From Blasia pusilla (Eukaryota; Marchantiophyta; Marchantiopsida; Blasiales): 64,000 bases of DNA. Below, in pieces: positions 22,183 through 33,839 of the stretch (its first letter is position 1; each line of letters starts with the position of its first letter). The translations under genes and the position numbers were made by a program. The stretch covers positions 20,398,001 through 20,462,000 of the forward strand of contig CM114272.1 in the NCBI GenBank assembly GCA_050084515.1, in the 5' to 3' direction. The notes under the pieces were generated by a model, which saw only the letters and a list, made by a program, of their open reading frames with translations, did not search any database and was not told the origin of the DNA.

Positions 22183-23443
22183 CGTCTCTCAACTCCGTGA
22201 AGATAGCTGCTCGAGACACTGAGTTAAAGGCGTTCTCCACATCAACTTGGAGAACCACCCACTCGGGATGTATGTCTAAACAAGCCCTCAAACCTAAGGC
22301 TACAGCCTCACAATCGACTGGCGTGGCAACTCCGAACTGGTGCGGACTCAGATGTGACTGGAAAGCCTCACGGAACTCCAAAGCGATAAAGCGACTCACC
22401 AACCGCAAGAGCACCTCCCCTATGGCAATCGGACGGATCCCTCCACCCTCCTTCGATAACGCCAAAAGTCGCCCCGCCCCCAAAACCTGGGCTACTGCTA
22501 TTGGCACTCTCCCCTGAGCTAGGTGAGAGGCAACCTGAAGCAACTCGAAAAAGCCGCTAGCAGAGTCCTTGGGGGGAAAGCAATCACGAAGGTGTTCGTA
22601 CATCATACCGGACAACCCTCCAACTGCTATCCTAGGGGAACGCCCGAGTGCCCGTGCAAAGAGGGACGGGTCTAGGCATAAGGTCGTGCCAGGATGGAAG
22701 TCACGTACAAATGTTGGGATGTCAACCGCTGGACGAGGGTGTAGCCTCCGGAGGGCATCGATGGTAACAGTGGAAGGAGGAGCCATATCCATAGGGCAGA
22801 GCGCACGAGCTGCTCGCGAGTACTCCCCGGCTCTCCCAAGTGTCCTACATCGTCGCAATCTGGCAGCCACAAGATCGTCCGCTGGGAAACCACGTGGAGT
22901 GCTACCTCTGGCATATGCCACAAACTCGCTCTGCAGAGACTCCCAATCACCTCCTCGGAAGCGCCGCAATCGGGCCACAACCTCTCTATGGCCGGCCTTC
23001 CCTCCTCGGGTATAGCGAAGACACCATTGTGGAAGGAGAAGTAGTAGATACCACGAGAGCTCATCCATAGGATCAAGGGCGATCCTAGATAAGGTCATGA
23101 GGAAAGACTGGCGAAGCTCGTCCCGAAGAGCATGGGGGATCCTATGAAACAACCTCGGGCAGGGAAAACGGGTCTCAAAGAGACCTGTGATGCTGCCAAG
23201 GTGGGACCTCAACCACTCCCATGCCTCGGGAGGGGATGATGATGCATGAAGCACCCGTGAGCATCCATGATCGACTGGAGGAACCACCCATCCAAATCTA
23301 TCAAAATCAGGATGTTTAGCCGCTAAATGGTTCCGAATTCCTGAACGAGTGAAAAATTCGGGACAACAAGGGCATTTCGTATCCCGGCTAGACAACCCAC
23401 GAGCCCCTACGCGAGGGGCCGATGTGGGTCGAGGCATGGACAC
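22166..23443 (-). pseudogene. C2H2-finger reverse transcriptase, N-terminal 425 codons open
   Basis: Residues about 25-46 form a C2H2 finger (CPCCPEFFTRSGIRNHLAAKH). After about 280 uncharacterised residues comes an RT: GGGIRPIAIGEVLLRLVSR (residues about 335-355, template-grip region), HLSPHQFGVATPVDCEAV, and motif A VLQVDVENAFNSVSR with its Asp. The frame then enters telomeric repeats and stops at 22166. The YxDD motif C is missing. An intact protein would reverse-transcribe element RNA at its genomic target. No stops occur in the 425 codons, suggesting a fairly recent loss. It is not a cellular telomerase: the order and finger do not fit. Confidence 0.78.
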
Positions 23444-25005
23444 CTCTCACCAAGAAGAGAACATGACCCCCTCCATCAAACTCGAGAGACAAACCCCGCC
23501 AAAATCCACCCCGCAACCCCCATTCGAACTAGCTCTAATGGTAATCGACTCTCTTCCTGTCCACGGAAATGCTCTCCCTAGTATGAACTCTTATCTACCC
23601 TCTTCCCCTAGGATGTATGGCCCAACCCCTTCCCAAAACAATGTAGAGATAGTATGGAGGTACTAATCATCTGGAAAGAGAATAGGTGGGAAATAGAGTG
23701 CGATAAGGGAGAAAAACACAAGTCAAACGTGAGCAAGAAACATGTGTGACTACAGGATAAGGACATAGAGAAAAAAAGGGTGGTGTGGAATGACTACATG
23801 AGTTGTCTTGGAAACATTCAAGGCATGACAACGAAACGAGACAACAAAGAGGCCCCTAATACCAACATGAGAAACCCTAAAAAAACAAAAATCTACAAAA
23901 CACAATAAAATGAAAAATACTTCACTATAAGATTGATGCTACGGATCAAAACGTGGAGGAAGTCGATATCTCCGTTTTGATATAACACATGACCCCCCTC
24001 CATCCTCCATCCCACCAGCAAAATCGGTCCCCCCTTCACCATCCCGACCGCCATCCCGTAGAGCTCCTCCGTCGTCGTCCCCGTCGTCCAAAAAAAATCC
24101 TCGATCTACAAGAGCTACCTCCACCCACTTTTGGTACACCGGATCAATTACCACTCCCTCTCTGAATAGAGCTAGAGGAGCAACCTTTGCCCCCTGAGCA
24201 AGTGAAGAAGGAAGCAGAGATTCTTCCCGAACCTATCCTGGAGATTCTCCCACCATATGTTCCACCGGTTGCTGAGCTGCGACCTTATGAAGCATCCTAC
24301 TATCCAATAGTGAACGACCAAGTTTCTATATGTGATGGATTGTGTGGGGGATCCAGGAGCAAGGCAGCCGGTGAGGTCGAGCATTATCAAGCCCTTCCAC
24401 CTGATCCAGTGCCGAATTCATACCCATCGTTACCGCCACCACACCTCTAGCTCTCGCATCATGTTATCACCGGCATCCGCTTACTCTTCGTCCAACATTC
24501 ACCGGCCGTCAGACATCGACTTCCCCATCCGAATCACACTCCCTTCCTTCCCAGCATCCAAACAGCCAACACATCAGATTTTGAGCGCGGAAACAAAAGT
24601 GCAGGGGCGCTCGCTCAAAGCTCTTTGTCCCGCTCCCTCTAGGACCCGGCCCGCATTGACTCAATCCCATCACATCTGATGTAACCGTAACCACATGGAT
24701 GCCATCCATCCACTCATGTGCTTAGCCACCTTCCCTTCCTTCTTTCAACTTAGTATTTTTTTAGTGTAAAATTTGATGCATTCTCACTAGTCCTATGATA
24801 AAATTGAACATGAAGTAAGACAAGATTGAAGAGTGAGGAGCGAGTGAAAAATAATACAATTAACGCATTTGAGTAGAAAAGTGACTTTCCACTTTCCACT
24901 AAAAAATAATACAATTAACGCATTTGAGTAGAAAAGATGACATACCCCAAGACTTTCCACTTTCCACTAAAATGGAATTAATTTCGGAGACCCAAAACTC
25001 ATAGG
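23444..25005. other. intergenic DNA, one unrecognised Pro-rich open frame
   Basis: An 88-codon plus frame (24187-24450, EILPPYVPPVAELRPYEAS) and a Gly/Asp-rich minus frame (23939-24154) show no family match I can name. They could be exons or old gag pieces. No other structure seen apart from the duplication at 24847-24968. Confidence 0.3.
24847..24968. repeat. local tandem duplication beside the tRNA gene
   Basis: AATAATACAATTAACGCATT plus flanking bases occurs at about 24848 and 24903; the second unit carries a 14-bp insertion before the shared ACTTTCCACTTTCCACT end. The duplication ends about 40 bp from the tRNA 3' end. Confidence 0.85.
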
Positions 25006-25086
25006 TGTCAACAGTGGGATTCGAACCCACGCCCTTTCGGACCAGTACCTGAAACTGGCGCCTTAGACCAACTCGGCCATATTGAC
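25006..25086 (-). tRNA. tRNA-Leu, anticodon CAG
   Basis: Read on minus, the acceptor stem GTCAATA pairs with TGTTGAC (one G-U), with discriminator A. The D arm holds the A box (TGGCCGAGTTGGTC). The anticodon stem CCAGT/ACTGG encloses loop TTCAGGT, giving anticodon CAG. A long variable arm (TCCGAAAGGGCG) as in Leu tRNAs and a B box GGTTCGAATCC follow. No intron and no encoded CCA, as expected for a nuclear gene. It decodes CUG. Confidence 0.95.
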
Positions 25087-28000
25087 TTGTTGACAGATTC
25101 TGTAATGAAAATGTACTTGATATTATTTTCCTTGAGTCACTTAACACCACCCCTTAAATACACCGACCCTCGTTAGAATTTTGAGTGCACTATCTATCAA
25201 ATGTAACCAGGGGCTTAACCCTGAGATTTGTGGTGCCCAAATCTCGGAGTGAATGTCGCGTTTCGGCTAGAAAAATCTTGACTGGTTGGTGAAACCTTCG
25301 ACTGGTGTTACCGCAGCAAGAGTTCTTTGCAACACCCTTACTGGAGTCATACGTGGAGCCCGGAGCGAGCTGTAAAAGCCAATCAAAAGCTGGCCTTTGC
25401 TTTGGAGAAATCTCTGCATTCACATTCGTAGCCCATGTTTCTCTTCCGTTCTCGGCTGTGATTGCTAAGAGAGATATCTTGAATCGATTTCACCCCTCAC
25501 CAGAATTGGACAGCTTTATAGCTTCCAGGTCCGTTGTAGTATCATGAACGGGATTGTCACGTTTGCAATGAGGAAAGCAGCACTGACAGATTGGCGAGAG
25601 GAGTAGCGACCGATGCGAAGCAAGCATGTCACTTCCCAATAAAGAAAGACCATCATCGATTTGAATTTAGCTGTGAGTGAATTCGTGAGAGGAACTGGCG
25701 ACAATTGACAGCCGTCTGACTTTATCTTCTCGGTACATTTAGATTTCCAATGATGTGCATGCCAAATTTACGTCCTACAATGACTGCCTAGGGTAGTTCT
25801 TACCTTGTAGACATGCGAATTTGACAGCACAGGGTAAGTTAGGGTGGGGTGGGGTGGGGTGGACCAGGCCAGACGAGGTAATCCCATCACTTACCCATCG
25901 TATCTGAGAAATTTCCGATCGTGACAACGGGAAAGTGTGAAATAGGTCAGACCCTAAAATGTTCAGAGCGTTTCACGCGTCAGGCGTTTCTGAGACTTGC
26001 TGTGGAGTAGATAGGTCTGAAGAGCGTCGGTGCTCATCCACTTAACGGACTGATTTGAAAATTAGTCACGGTCGAGATCGGAATCGGTCGGAGAATAAGG
26101 ATTTTTTAACCGAACCAAGTCCCCTTTCACTTCGCAAGTTGAGTTCACTTCTGGACTTCGTTCACAATGATGGTTTTTTTTTCGATGATTAATGATGTGC
26201 GAATTCTAGACTGGATTTCAGATCCTTAAGTTGCCGCTGGAAGACACCCTAGTGTGCATAGGAGTTTTGCCCATTGGGCAACGTTTTACTGAGACTGGAA
26301 TTGAGAGACTCGCGGATGATGACGGAGGCACAGTGGAACTGCAAGTGCCTCTTTCCCACGACCTGATAGGGTGAGCAGGTCGATTAAGATGCCAGCAGAT
26401 TCTACTTCATCTCATGTTGGCACAGTTCTACCAGCCAGAATAGTATTGCAAAGACATGCTCCGTGACAATTTTGAAGTCTGCAGAAGTTGGAATAGCCTA
26501 GAACAGTGTGGTCATAGAAAAACATATCCCAAAGTTGAGGTAAACCTGCCAATGAGTTAGGAACCTGTTCCAAAGTTTGCACGATTACAAAAGCTACAAT
26601 CTCTCCCCGCGAACGTCCACACTTAGAAACGTCATGGAAACGACCACTGTGGACTCTCACTCGTATCTCTTTCCAAACTTGCATTTGCGCTCCCGAAATT
26701 AGTAAGAAACCCTCTTCAACTATGAAAAGAGGCACGACTGTCAGCGTCAACTGACAAGGATCTGTGTCCTTGCCTGTTTTGGATGAACACGAGTGAGTCA
26801 TCACAATAAGTTATTGCAAAGTGAAGATTACAACAGATAAGTAGTTCTTGCCGCACGTAAGTAGACTATCGGTACACTTTCTGGTGCTCCAATTTCTAGA
26901 CTTCAAGTTGAGGACCCAGCTCTCACTGCATTTGGATTCGTCCAAGATGTCCATGGACTCAGCATCCGTATGAAGTTTGTTTTCCTGATCGCTATATGGA
27001 TCAGCTATACAGTGATGAAGGGTGACAGTATTGCTGATCTACAGAGAAAACTGATGATTCGCGTGTGAAGTCCTGAAGAGATTCAGGATGTGAGGTATGT
27101 CCGCACTATTTATAGTTCAAAAGCAATCCAGAAACTCAGAGAAGTGTCTAGGGGCTAGGTACTTTTGGAAGTGAGCCGGTAAAGAATTTCTGAAGCTGAT
27201 GAGGTGCTTTGCTACCGTCCCACCGTATGAAGAAACTGGGAATTCCGTCCAGCTTTTTAATTAAATTTTGGCACCTGGCAGCTGTTCCGACAGAATAGAC
27301 GCTCGCTGACAGGGTCAGAGAGAAACCAAACTGAAGGGGGTTGGTCCCCAGGAAAGCCTATGGGGACTCCTTCCATTCCATGTGTGATAGTGACAGAGGA
27401 GATTTGTTTTCTCATTAAATGATAGAATGTTTTCCAATTTCTTGACCACACGTGGTGTTCTCTCTGAAACAGGGGTCATCCATGCCCTAGATGAGGATCG
27501 CCACTGCCCCTACCCCCACTGTTGGAATAGAACCCATGCCGATGAAGAAGCAAATCTGTGTCAGCAGGTATTTGACAGATATCTGCCAGAAAGAGGGAAA
27601 TGAATCGAGGACGATGGACAAACAGTGAGCTTGAAAAGCAGGATTAGGATACGCACTAACTTCCGACATGCCAACGCTTAATCCATCTATTCACGGATGT
27701 AATGTTTAAGCAGGAATTTGGATTCATAATTTTACACTCGTATGGACTTGGTGTGCTATCCCTCTCGTTTTTCCACCAAGTTCAGTATTCGAGACGAGGG
27801 ATCTTCAACCAGAGAATCGGACGATTGGGGTGCTCTTCTTCGACCGAGAATCATAGACCATTCAGAGCATTTCACATTAATTACAATTGGTATTGCCTCG
27901 CGCGACCGCCAGCACAAGTGCGAATGAATGCAGAGCGAATTTCGGTCGAACACATCTGCACCCAACAGGATTTACAGGCCCGGGCCTGTGACTGATTCTT

Positions 28001-30459
28001 TCTAACCACTCACTCAGAGAGAGCATTTCACTGTTTAGTACACCAGAGCCCTGCGAAAATGAAGTTGTTTCTATAAGATCTACACTGGATCATCGTCGAC
28101 TTAACTTTCCTCACCCGAGCGATTTTGGGATCCGCAAAGTCGACGCTCCGATGACCATTGTGAACCCAGACACTAGAAAGAAAGGACCAGGCAGCCTGAA
28201 CACCATTACTCAGTCTCACACACCAAACAACGAGAATATGACCACATTGTAGAGCGCGAAAGGGTACAGTATTTCACGATCAACACGGCTACCGATGCTC
28301 ACTCATCCTCATGATACCTACGCTTCGACGCGTTCCAGCGAAACTTGCCGGTAGCTCAGCGAAGATTTTCTCACTTACGATTGTACTGCGAGTACTAACT
28401 AAGCCATAGATGCCAAGGCAGCCGAGCAGTGTTAATACCAACCCTCGGCCGCCATATGCTACTTCCGAGATGTACCGTTCCGTATACAGAATCTCGTACG
28501 TATGCTGTATGAGGATATTGCAGAACTTGATATGGAACTGGCGGGCTCGTTCGGTTTCAAAACCGCGAGCAGCGACGTGGCAGCTGCGAGCCCGGGGAAG
28601 GAGATCGTGTGCCTACGCAACGACCCTCATCAAATAGTTGGTGGTGAGTTCGACAACGTCCCGTTGCGCGGGTGGGGAAAAGACCGGATCGGGCATTCGC
28701 TCCATGCACAGTGAACAGGAAGAATCGCAGAAGTTGGAGTGGACTCCCGGGGGATGAGTGGAGTGCAAGCTGGCCAAGTGGTCCATGCCCGGAGTATATG
28801 CATGTGTGGGAGGATGGGTGGGGAAACTTGGCGAAGGCAGGAGGGGAACAAAACGGAGAGTTGTGCAGGTGAGAGATGATGATGCTCAATGTGCAATAGG
28901 CACTACCCCAGAGCGGAGTCAGCGAACCCGAAAGATGCTGCAGCCCCACTATGGTCGACGTGGAGTTCCAGTAAACTAGGTTGGTGAACTGCTAGAAGCA
29001 GTGGAGGCCAGAAAGCGGTGACAGTGCAGACGGACTGCGATTTTCCATTACTCCATGGAGTCATCCTTCCCGCGTGATACAACTATATGGCACTCGCTCA
29101 CTGTGTGGTCTGAATCACCACAGTCCGACATTTCAGCCTCTCCCTCGTGCTTTCTCACTTTCCCCGCACTGCAAAAGTCAAACTAGTGCCACCCTCCACA
29201 GGTAGGCCTTAATGGAGCTTTCAAAGCGTCCCGTAGTACCCTCGATCGATTGACAATCGGCTGATTTAACCTTGAGACCTTCCATACCCGTCCCGTGGCA
29301 GATGGAATCTCGCGGCAATTGGACGGACATAATCACATCTGGACGAATTCGATCCCGACCGCACCTTACGACTGTCACGCTACGTTCGCACTCCGCCCCG
29401 CCGCAATAAGCTTTGGGCACAACGTTCGCAGATTACCACAGATGGCACGAAGGCTTTCGTCCTGACAAAACTCGCGACGCCGAGCTTTGATGGCCTAGGA
29501 TTCATTGGCAGCGCGCGGGTGGGCGTTAGCTTCGCATCAGTGCCAACGCACGCTCTCAGCCGCCGTCAGACGTAGGGAGAGGCGCCGCCAATTTTTCGAC
29601 ATCCAGAAGGGTTTTGGCCGGGCTTCAGCCAAGTCCGATCCGGATTGTCGATAACTATTTGCATGCCCAAATTAAGCAGCACTACTCTAGAAGGTCTGTC
29701 GATCGCACCCCATAGCTTGTCGTGGAGCCTAAGGCTCGAGCCAAGATACCTCGGCCATGTTCTCATCGCTGTCGGAAAGGAGGAATCTAAGTACATTTGA
29801 AAGTAAAGGATTTGGCTAGAGAATACTTCCAATGTTTTAAGATTTCAGTGGCATTTACCGGAGAATTTCACCGAGTTTCGGTAGCCCACGGCCTATGCAG
29901 AGAAGACATCCAGTTCCAGTACAGGAGTATGCGCATATGGACAAATAATTCGGAGGTCTGAAAGTTTTAGAAAATTTAGAAAATGCACAGGGCACGGATG
30001 TTGACATGTTCCGAATCTCTCAATCACTGGCATATCAATCACTGGCGCATCGCCCTGCGTTTTGCTTAAGATGGCCGTTTTGCTTAAGATAGCCGATTAA
30101 CTGAAGTTTTCTCCGCCTCCGCAGAGTGCGATTAAGCAATCTGGGCGTTTTGGATAAAATCATTCTCCACCCAATGCAAATCCAGTAGCGGGTGGCATGA
30201 ATGCCGGCACTACAGCTTCCATCAATCATCTAATCACTGCCCTACATTACAGTTAGTGCAGCCTGTAGAAAGGTGGGCGCTGTGCGTCAACGCTGTTTGT
30301 ACACGCCTCCTCCGTTCTATAAGCGGTACTGTTCACGTGACAAAACAGTCAAATAATTCGAAATTTCTTTGTTTTAGCTCGAGAAGTTCCGAGCAAAAGT
30401 CTGTTACACTACGACAAGTTACACCTATCCTACCACTATCTCCCTATCTCGATAACCGA
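25087..30459. other. low-repeat intergenic DNA between tRNA and expansin
   Basis: Open frames up to about 130 codons exist (for example 26412-26804 and 28557-28949, both minus) but show no family motifs or convincing splice context. Base composition is balanced, unlike the AT-rich transposon spacers. Unannotated exons or UTRs cannot be excluded. Confidence 0.4.
25845..25862 (+). repeat. (GGGGT)n tract
   Basis: About four GGGGT units within AGGGTGGGGTGGGGTGGGGTGG; four G-runs on one strand could form a quadruplex. No gene context. Confidence 0.8.
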
Positions 30460-31498
30460 TTAAAAATTGTAGAAGTTGTAATCGGACTCGTACGTCTGAG
30501 AAAATTGCCAATCCCTTGGAGCCACATTCGGAAACTCAAGCGATTTGCCACCGTCGAGAGTAACTTTGAATGAAAGCATTTGGCCCACAACATTGGCACT
30601 AGCTGACCAGTACTGGCCCCAATTCCTGCTCATGAAGAACCACCCGGTATTTTCTCCCTTAATGGCGAGACCTGAAACGGCACCTCCTCCGCCCACATTA
30701 TGTACAAGGACGTAGTTGAACCATGCATTGCCGTGCATGGTGAAACGGATTCCTCCAGTTTTGGAGCAAGACACTCTGTAGTTGCGAACAGAAATCGCGA
30801 GTCAGGAGAGTCAGAGATCTTTCCCATCCGAATAGAAAGTAGCAGACCAATTGACATTCGAAGGACGGTACGACGGAACGGCGAAGATCTGAAGTGCGGA
30901 ATTACCTCTTGTAGCTGACGGGAATCACTCCCGCTGAAGGCTGGGCAAGCTTTTGAAACATAGGGTAGGACAGATCGAAGTGAAGCTTTGGTGGATCGCA
31001 CCAGCCTCCGTCAGAACCTGATGGGCACGAGTTGGTCGCGGTGACCGTGATGCTTTGGCCAGCGTAACAGTACTGGCTACCTTCCTGCTTGCACATCAGC
31101 TGATAACAAGCTCCACAGCTAAGCCCGTCGTTATACATGGCATTGCTGAGAGCTGTCGACGCTACTCCATATCCCACCGAGTAAAGGTTTCCGTATCCGC
31201 AAGCGCCACCTGATGGTGGGCGAAGACAGATCAGTGAAATTGGCAAAAAACGCCTACGCAGAGGACGAGCTATGAATCCTGATCAGTGGAATTACGACAG
31301 GAAGTGCAGTGCATCAAGTGAAGGATGCTTACCCATGGTGCCGGAAGCGTCCTGTCCCCCATAAAACGTCGCATGGGCATCAGCCCAATCAGTGACAGCC
31401 CAGACAGCAGCAGCTTCCGCATTTTGCACGGGGCTGGCAAGGAGCAGCATAACTCCCAGGAACGCTCGCAGCAGCATGGTTTCTCGCAGGAGTTTCAT
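30460..31498 (-). CDS. EXPA: alpha-expansin, three exons
   Basis: Secreted wall-loosening protein acting without hydrolysis on cellulose contacts in the cell wall. Exons on minus: 31498-31333, 31209-30906, 30775-30460; both introns (123 and 130 bp) have GT...AG and both joins restore the frame inside conserved codons (GTMG|GACGYG and YK|RVSC). The product has 261 residues, close to the usual 250. Residues 1-29 look like a signal peptide ([15 protein letters not shown]). Domain 1 (GH45-like barrel) has ATFYGG at 43-48, Cys 59, 87, 90, 95, 103, 117 and 126, and HFD at 132-134; GGWCDPP marks the alpha-expansin loop. Domain 2 (CBM63-like) has NWGQYW and [10 protein letters not shown]. The start at 31498 was preferred to 31531 because it begins directly before the hydrophobic core; a possible acceptor (CTTACAG) lies just upstream. 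Intact and probably functional. Confidence 0.95.
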
Positions 31499-32239
31499 TT
31501 TCGCACTGTAAGCACACAAAAGAAAGGCCATGAGCGCGAGTTCCGACGATTCAGGACAATCGCTTAGCAGAAAACCGAATCAAAGTCTGTAATCGCAGCA
31601 AAATTTCACTAGACCCGATGCTGCTGTCATATGAGCGGGACTTGTAACCCGAGCTCCATGCTCTCTTCCGACGCTGCAACGACTCTCGCCTCGGGAGATT
31701 CACCGAGTAATCTAAGCACAACGGCTACCACTCCGCACGAACGACCAACGTCTCCCACTCCAGCCCCATCGCCCAGGATTACTCGACTGAGGGGACAGAC
31801 CCACGATTCCGCGAGCGAGAAAAGTGGCTGTCACTTCACGAACACAAGCAATGCCTAAAAAGTACGGTACCCTGCTCTGCTCAGCTCAGCTCGTTACCAG
31901 ACTGAGCTACATAGATAGAACAGAGCCTGACGCAAAGCCAAATTCACAGGTCCCGTGCTGCCTACGCTCGATCACTGACGCAGAAACGGAAACTAAGAAA
32001 AGCCAAAACCTACCCTCGCAGCTGGACCACTACTGCAATCAACGAAAAGAAAAAGCAAGAGAATGAAGACTCACAGTGTCTCACCCCACCCGAGTCTGCT
32101 GCGCTCAGAGGGAGCAGAGAGCGGAACCCGACGAGATGACGATAGAAGGATTGAAAGAGGCCGAAAGAAGATGATGGAGGGGATCTATTGAATCGGCTGC
32201 GCTCACACCGATGGGTCTGCACTTCCGGGGCGGGGCAGC

Positions 32240-32246
32240 TTATATA
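32240..32246 (-). promoter_or_regulatory. candidate TATA box of the expansin gene
   Basis: On minus, GGTATATAAGCTGCC contains TATATAA with GC-rich flanks. It lies about 740 bp before the ATG, so if used it implies a long 5' UTR or a 5' UTR intron ending at the CTTACAG about 10 bp before the start codon. Confidence 0.45.
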
Positions 32247-32249
32247 CCA

Positions 32250-33129
32250 TGGACGCGAGGCGAGAACGACTAGAGGGACCCACTAACTTAGCGGACATCT
32301 TGTGGTGGAGGAACATGCGGCCGTCGGTCTGTCCGCACCCCACGCCGTCCCAGCCCTATTCTGCACCTCCTGCCAGAGTCGCCAGTGTGGAGCGACCATC
32401 GCCGAGGGTTCAGTGAGAGGTCCTTCCGCAGTGCCGAACGGAGAGGCGGACCGTCCAAAGCCCAGGTCACCGTTTCCTATTTGACGGTGTCTGGTTACCT
32501 CAGCTCGCTAACTCGGCGCCAAGTACAGCGCTTATGTGGCCCGCCAAGTCCCTCTGCCATCCAGGCAGCCATGCCCATCCTGTAAGCGTGCTATACTCTT
32601 GGTTAATTAAGCAAGCGGGACACAGTGGGCTAATTAAGTTCCTCGAGATTATCAACCCTCCACTCGGTTGGCTGGTTCAGCCTACAAATTTCCGTTTAAC
32701 GTTCTTCCTCGTGTTCCATTGTCAAGCACATCTAAGGAGGTATGGATACATCCTTCGTTCCCAAATTTTCTTAAAACATTTCGACTTACATAGAGTAGAG
32801 TGAAAGAAACACAATTTCAAAGGTTATGAATAAAAGAATGTTAGGAACCCAAGGGACGTACAAGGAGGGGGGATTGAAACAAATCGGAAGAGAAAGGGAG
32901 CACCAACTAGTACCCGGCATAAGAGAATCCTAGTAGCAAGAAGGCTTCTAGTAATAGGGTCTCATTGGTTTGGGCACACTAAATTGTGATAGAGACAAAT
33001 ATAAGAGCACAATAGCTCAAGAAAACCTATTTCTTAAATAAAGAAAATAGACACACTTTTTGAGCATCAAATCTCTTATCTACATCTCCATAAGAGGAAG
33101 CAATGTCCTTCATGAAGGCGACTAGGAAG
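32250..33129. other. intergenic DNA upstream of the expansin
   Basis: No supported gene. GC-rich to about 32590, then increasingly AT-rich. Confidence 0.4.
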
Positions 33130-33660
33130 GTGAGTCATTTTTCCTACTATTGTTGCTCCTTAAAGCAATCTCCCTTGTGCTATCATATACGCTCACACTA
33201 ACTCACATTAATATTAACATAAAGTGTCATATATAAGTTAGATCTAATCTAATGAGGGAATTCCGCCTAGAGTAGTATCACTCTATGTGCATATGGAAAC
33301 CACTCTTGTGCATTGTATCGAACATGATATCCATCACAACATCTTGAGTGGTTGTCCTCTCATCCCCTACTATAAGACATGCTAGATGCATAGCAAGAGG
33401 CACTCACACTGCATTACACTCTCTCTTTCTTCCTTGGTTGAACCTTTCTTCAATTAAATAGGATTCAAGTGCCTTCTTTCTTTATGAGGCACTACTTCCA
33501 TGTTTTAAAATTATTTGGAAGAAGTTTCTACTAATGATATTAAGATTTATTGGCGGTAAATTTTTTTATATACATATCGCAAAGGTATGTAGGGTACTAG
33601 TAGGAAATACAACATTAAGGTGTTGAAGTGGCCTTCCATTAAAATTTGCATGCCTTGAGC
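33130..33660 (-). repeat. decayed relic of the C2H2-finger retroelement
   Basis: Aligns by eye with 21230-21840: shared GCAATCTCCCTTGTGCTA, then CATATGGAAACCACTCT against TATATGGAATCCACTCT, then TGAGTGG.TGTCCTCTCA, and further on a GGCTTCCATC-like tract. Most differences are to A or T. It covers only the C-terminal third of the element. Confidence 0.65.
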
Positions 33661-33824
33661 TAAATGAACAAGCATGTAATTTCAAGTATTCCATATGGAT
33701 AGAGTTAAGTGAATTCTAGATGTTTCTCTTCATCAACTTGTTGGTGATGCATTAATGTTGGTAGAAGCTCTAAGGCCACTCGGATCGTGAATAATAACAT
33801 GCACGTCCATTTGATGTTGCATGA

Positions 33825-33835
33825 TTCTGATACCA
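33825..33835 (-). promoter_or_regulatory. possible tRNA-iMet primer binding site
   Basis: On minus, TGGTATCAGAA matches the complement of initiator tRNA-Met used by many plant LTR elements. No clean LTR end adjoins it, so this may be chance or a heavily decayed copia element. Confidence 0.3.
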
Positions 33836-33839
33836 AATA

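Larger units (their letters stand above)
21007..23443 (-). mobile_element. non-LTR-type retroelement with N-terminal C2H2 finger, internally deleted
   Basis: On minus: C2H2 finger, long uncharacterised region, RT fingers and motif A (to 22166), then a telomeric repeat run, then the thumb-like and C-terminal regions (to about 21007). No LTRs are seen. N-terminal C2H2 fingers occur in R2-like and related site-specific elements, but the endonuclease domain is not identified, so the clade is open. Confidence 0.75.

Noticed and set aside
22166-23443. Telomerase reverse transcriptase, because telomeric repeats adjoin
   Set aside because: The finger, RT block order and C-terminal blocks fit a retroelement; no TERT-specific T motif or RNA-binding domain is seen.
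26412-26804. 130-codon minus frame as a gene
   Set aside because: No recognisable motif, no splice or promoter context; similar-length frames occur by chance in this composition.
28410-28949. Overlapping frames on both strands as a small gene
   Set aside because: Mutually overlapping frames with no motif; GC-rich DNA with few stops explains them.
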